10,360 bases of DNA, taken from NCBI GenBank assembly GCA_902984215.1, contig CADWAF010003417.1, positions 1 through 10,360 of the forward strand, written 5' to 3'. A model generated the notes under the pieces. That model was not told the origin of the DNA, did no database searches, and saw nothing but the letters and a program-made list of their open reading frames with translations. The position numbers were made by a program, and so were the translations under genes. Positions within the stretch are counted from its first letter, which is position 1. Every line of letters begins with the position of its first letter. The DNA comes from Willaertia magna (taxonomy: Eukaryota > Heterolobosea > Eutetramitea > Acrasida > Naegleriidae). Of the stretch, positions 7,863 through 10,360 are shown one piece after another.

Positions 7863-8157
7863 TTTTTAAAAGTGTTTAGTGGTTGTGGCGTACAATGTAA
7901 TTACAATCAAACTTTTTTTATTAATCAATGAATTTCATAATGCATGGAATGATTTAGATGTAGTTGGTCAATTATTTAATCGTTTGAAAGAAAAAGGTAT
8001 AAATAAGGCAATTACTCCAATATTTTCAATAGATAGAGAATTATTGGAAGAAGAAAGAGATTGTGAAAATCCGTATTTTCATTATGCTTGTGATTATTTA
8101 GAATTAATTGAAAATAAGGAAATTAAGGATGGATTTTTAGTAATTACACAAGATTAA
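7863..8157 (+). pseudogene. Fragment of the DUF1963-like gene family
   Basis: GTGTTTAGTGGTTGTGGCG (7872-7890), followed by TACAATGTAAT, matches 2600-2629 in the broken DUF1963-like gene and encodes VFSGCGVQCN in the same sense. That frame stops at TGA 7928-7930. One base out of register the reading continues as INEFHNAWNDLDVVGQLFNR, then GINKAITPIFSIDRELLEEE and KDGFLVITQD, ending in TAA at 8155-8157. This is plausibly the original C-terminal part that the copy at 1640-2672 has lost. The only in-frame start for the second part is a GTG at 7879, and a eukaryotic gene would not be expected to use it. The TAA overlaps the stop of the opposing pseudogene at a TTAA. I do not recognise the tail as a known domain. 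Confidence 0.55.
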
Positions 8158-8846
8158 ATTTTAGAGAATTTCAAAATCTTTTGATCTAATGTCATTAATC
8201 TTTCCTCGTGATTGTGATGATTGGTAAGATATTCTAAAAGTTTTTTAAAACTATTTAATCTTAAATGGTAATAATCATTTTCTATAACATTAATTTTATA
8301 ACAATAAATATTTCATTTTCCAATAATAATGGATAAATAAATTCTTTATTTATTTCAACTGAATTAATTTTTGTAAAATTTTCAGTTAAAAAATTACTAA
8401 TTTAATTTATTTCCACAAATATACAACTCATTATTAAAACTACTAATTAAATTATAATCACTAAAAGTTTTATAAATATTTAAACATTTAATATTATTAT
8501 TGCAGATTACAATTTTTGTAAATGTGTTAATTAGTTTTCTTTTAATCCCAATTGTCCATCATTATTTAATCCATGAACAAATAATTCATTAAAATCATTA
8601 ATTAAAAAAGAACTATCATAATTATTACAAATAATTTTCTTTACTTTAAAATTTAAATTAATTTTTGTAAAGTCATTCACTTTTTGTCAATTACCTAATC
8701 CTAATTGACCATTTACGTTACAATCAATCCTATAAATATCTCTGACATTATTTAATAAAATTATGTTATTTATTCCGCATTGTAAATCTTTAATTTGTAA
8801 ATTATTTACAATATTACAAAAATTAATTTGTTGTGACTCAGAAATC
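8154..8846 (-). pseudogene. Chimeric RCC1-like / DUF1963-family pseudogene
   Basis: Read on the minus strand from 8846, this matches residues about 168-365 of the intact RCC1-like protein: LQIKDLQCGINNIILL, NGQLGLGN, then TGA, FKVKKIICNN, NDFNELFVHGLNNDGQLGLK, a TAA/frameshift, NNELYICGNKLN, an in-frame TAG, and EINKEFIYPLLLENEIFIV followed by a further shift. The first 165 or so residues are absent. After NSFKKLLEY the sequence switches to TNHHNHEERLMTLDQKIL, which matches YHNDDERLLSLDEKIF of the DUF1963-like gene (about 2541-2588), and ends at TAA 8154-8156. The switch lies in AACTTTTAGA, a word present in both parents, so joining at microhomology is likely. At least two stops and several shifts rule out a functional product. 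Its 5' end lies 25 bp from the 3' end of tRNA-Thr. Confidence 0.75.
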
Positions 8847-8853
8847 ACAAACT

Positions 8854-8865
8854 AAAAAACAAAAA
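8854..8865 (-). terminator. RNA polymerase III terminator for tRNA-Thr
   Basis: On the minus strand, five T (8861-8865) and then six T (8854-8859) begin 5 bases after the tRNA 3' end. Runs of four or more T are the usual Pol III stop signal. Confidence 0.75.
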
Positions 8866-8870
8866 TTTAA

Positions 8871-8943
8871 GGCCTCTATGGGAATCGAACCCATGACCTC
8901 TGTCTTACTAGGACAGCGCATCTGCCGACTGAGCTAAGAGGCC
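8871..8943 (-). tRNA. tRNA-Thr (anticodon AGU)
   Basis: A 73-nt cloverleaf on the minus strand. The acceptor stem GGCCTCT/AGAGGCC pairs fully. The anticodon stem is CTGTC/GACAG around loop CTAGTAA, giving anticodon AGT (inosine-34 expected, reading ACU and related Thr codons). The T arm is ATGGG-TTCGATT-CCCAT. B-box (GGTTCGATTCC) and A-box-like (TAGCTCAGTCGG) sequences are present. No intron and no encoded CCA. The D arm is irregular: GCTC faces GATGC, so a bulged T or a two-pair stem is needed. Downstream T runs supply a Pol III terminator. Confidence 0.93.
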
Positions 8944-9081
8944 CTCGGTGGTTAATCAAAGCTTATAATTACTTATTTTGTTTTATACGGATGGGATTGA
9001 TTGGGTTACTGTTTTGTTATTTACAAAAAATAACTGCTTGGATTCCAAAATGAAACAATTTATTTGAAGAGTATATAGTTT

Positions 9082-9819
9082 TTATTTTCCTTTTTGTTGA
9101 ATGTACCATTTAATAACTTTCTGTTCATCTTCACAGATGTTTACCAAACTTTCAAATTCTTTAAGACAAAAATTGTTCCAACTAGTTTCCCTTAATAACT
9201 TGTATTTGGACCATAAGTCCTTAATACTGCTTTGAGAAATTGGGAGTTCATAAACCATGTTTGAATTACAATAAGATTCCATTATACGATACCATTTTGG
9301 TTTTGAAACATCAGTAATTATTGTAGTAATAACTTTATATACCTTATTTGCTAAAAACTTAAACACTTCCTTCAAAGTATTTGCTCTACGCATCATAAAT
9401 TCACGTTGTTCAGCCTTATCTAGACGATCTTTAAGATTAATGTTTTCTTTTTCTACTTCTTCTACACGACCTTTAAGATGTTTGTTTTGAACTTTAAGAT
9501 CTTTGTTTTCTTTTTCTAATTCTTCTACACGAACCTTAAGATCTTTGTTTTCTTTCCCCAATTGTTTTACATTACCTACTAACCCGGAAATTTCTTTCTT
9601 CATATTGGCTACAGTAAGGTTATTGTTACTTGTGTTTGTTAATTGGGTTTCTTTTACTATAAAGGCATAATCTTCTTCGATGTTATAAACTTCTGCCTTT
9701 TTTATAGAAAACAGTTCGTTCCTTTTCATCTTTTTTTCTAACACACTTTGGGGACATCTGTCGTACAACACCATTTTGTATACATCATTCATGGCGAACA
9801 CCTCCAAGTCTTGAATCAT
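9082..9819 (-). CDS. Coiled-coil protein, full-length paralogue of the left-edge gene
   Basis: An intact 245-residue frame from ATG 9819. Residues 1-70 form an N-terminal region (CPQSVLEKKMKRNELFSIKK). Residues about 74-140 are a coiled coil built from near-identical units (KENKDLKVRVEELE, KENKDLKVQNKHLKGRVEEVE, KENINLKDRLDKAEQ). Residues 141-245 form a conserved C-terminal domain with ANTLKEVFKFLANK, KPKWYR, KDLWSKYKLLRE and DEQKVIKWY, shared with 1-381. No transmembrane segment or signal peptide. The family is unknown to me. A coiled coil suggests homo- or hetero-oligomerisation, perhaps with the paralogue. The two copies converge. An E2F-like GGCGGGAAG lies about 170 bp upstream. Confidence 0.82.
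   Translation of the reverse strand: MIQDLEVFAMNDVYKMVLYDRCPQSVLEKKMKRNELFSIKKAEVYNIEEDYAFIVKETQLTNTSNNNLTVANMKKEISGLVGNVKQLGKENKDLKVRVEELEKENKDLKVQNKHLKGRVEEVEKENINLKDRLDKAEQREFMMRRANTLKEVFKFLANKVYKVITTIITDVSKPKWYRIMESYCNSNMVYELPISQSSIKDLWSKYKLLRETSWNNFCLKEFESLVNICEDEQKVIKWYIQQKGK
9409..9555 (-). repeat. Heptad-based internal repeat in the coiled-coil gene
   Basis: Three near-identical DNA units each start with a GAAAACAAAGATCTTAA-type word on the minus strand (the third reads GAAAACATTAATCTTAA). They are spaced 42 bp and then 63 bp apart, that is 14 and 21 residues, whole multiples of the seven-residue coiled-coil period. The array probably grew by unequal exchange that kept heptad phase. 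Confidence 0.7.
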
Positions 9820-9984
9820 ATTGTTTGTTTGTTAGTTTGTTTGATTTATTATTTATAAACAAAGATTAGTGAATGTTGTTATTTGTTTGTATTTAATTTT
9901 TTTGAGAGAGTAAAACAAAGATGTGTGTTTTGTAGTACTATACGATAAGGTATTTATACTGCTTAGAACAATTTTTTGTAACAA

Positions 9985-9995
9985 AAAAGGCGGGA
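9985..9995. promoter_or_regulatory. Possible E2F-like site
   Basis: AAGGCGGGAAG matches the GGCGGGAA core bound by E2F/DP factors in many eukaryotes and stands out in very AT-rich surroundings, about 170 bp upstream of ATG 9819. It is a single short match with no experimental context, so it is weak. Confidence 0.25.
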
Positions 9996-10071
9996 AGTTT
10001 TTTTTTTGTACAAATTTTGTAAATTTCTACCGGTTCTTTTTTTAAATTAATGATGAGTAATAAATAAATTT

Positions 10072-10360
10072 TTATTCTACATTTTCCCTCAAATGAATTT
10101 CATAAACTTGTTCCCACGTTTTAAAATATGACGTTTGTGTCAATCTATCATTTGTATCAGCTAAATTTAATAAAACATCATAAAGTAATATACTTTCCAC
10201 TGCTTTACAATCAACCGTTTTCGTTTCAGATTGATTACAATCCTCAATTAATTTTAAAAACTTTTTTTTTGCAGGACTTGAAATATTAACTTCTGATTTT
10301 GAAAATCTATCAATAAATTCCTTTTTAACTTCCAACAATTCATTTATTGTAACATTTTCT
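10072..10360 (-). CDS. Unknown protein, 3' part
   Basis: The minus-strand frame is open from the right window edge to TAA at 10072-10074, so the start lies outside. About 95 codons are visible: KKEFIDRFSKSEVNISSPAK, FLKLIEDCNQSETKTVD, and a helical tail with LLYDVLLNLADTNDRLTQ and FKTWEQVYEIHLREN. It is predicted to be soluble and largely helical, with a fairly even amino-acid mix that looks like real coding sequence. I do not recognise a domain. Confidence 0.6.
   Translation of the reverse strand, partial: ENVTINELLEVKKEFIDRFSKSEVNISSPAKKKFLKLIEDCNQSETKTVDCKAVESILLYDVLLNLADTNDRLTQTSYFKTWEQVYEIHLRENVE

Noticed and set aside
1..9819. The bracketed segment as a composite transposon
   Set aside because: No transposase, integrase or terminal motif is visible, and the repeats are coding genes of an unknown coiled-coil family with no target duplications.

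Overview
The window is AT-rich eukaryotic DNA, probably from an amoeboid protist. A heterolobosean such as Naegleria or a dictyostelid-like amoeba would both fit, and the sequence alone does not settle which. The reasons are a eukaryotic-type tRNA-Thr(AGU), an Asn/Ser/Gln-rich CCCH zinc-finger protein built from AAT-type codons, RCC1-family proteins, a piece of eukaryotic elongation factor 2 carrying the diphthamide-site motif, standard stop codons and no clear spliceosomal introns.

Layout from left to right. The 3' half of a coiled-coil protein gene (1-381, +) is cut by the window edge. About 460 bp without a gene follows, then a decayed RCC1-like fragment (about 853-1223, +), a small uncertain ORF and a 20-codon histone-tail-like ORF. 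A frameshifted DUF1963/YwqG-like gene (1640-2672, +) comes next and runs tail-to-tail into an intact three-finger CCCH gene (2645-4495, -). Positions 4500-5880 hold degenerate repeated blocks and a broken unknown gene (-). An intact RCC1-like gene (5882-7024, -) follows, then an N-terminally truncated eEF2 paralogue with an open frame (7105-7797, -), a fragment of the DUF1963-like family (about 7863-8157, +), a chimeric RCC1/DUF1963-family pseudogene (8154-8846, -), tRNA-Thr (8871-8943, -), a full-length paralogue of the left-edge coiled-coil gene (9082-9819, -) and the 3' part of an unknown gene (10072-10360, -).

The main impression is a duplication-rich, eroding region. At least four gene families occur more than once in different orientations and states of decay. 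The coiled-coil family appears as an inverted pair bracketing about 8.6 kb. Good candidates for functional genes are the CCCH protein, the 380-residue RCC1 protein, the coiled-coil pair and the tRNA. The eEF2 fragment is ambiguous: it is truncated, yet its frame and key motif are kept. I see no evidence of an operon, CRISPR array, virus or complete transposon. The notable biology is gene-fragment shuffling and possibly a stand-alone eEF2 domain IV-V protein.
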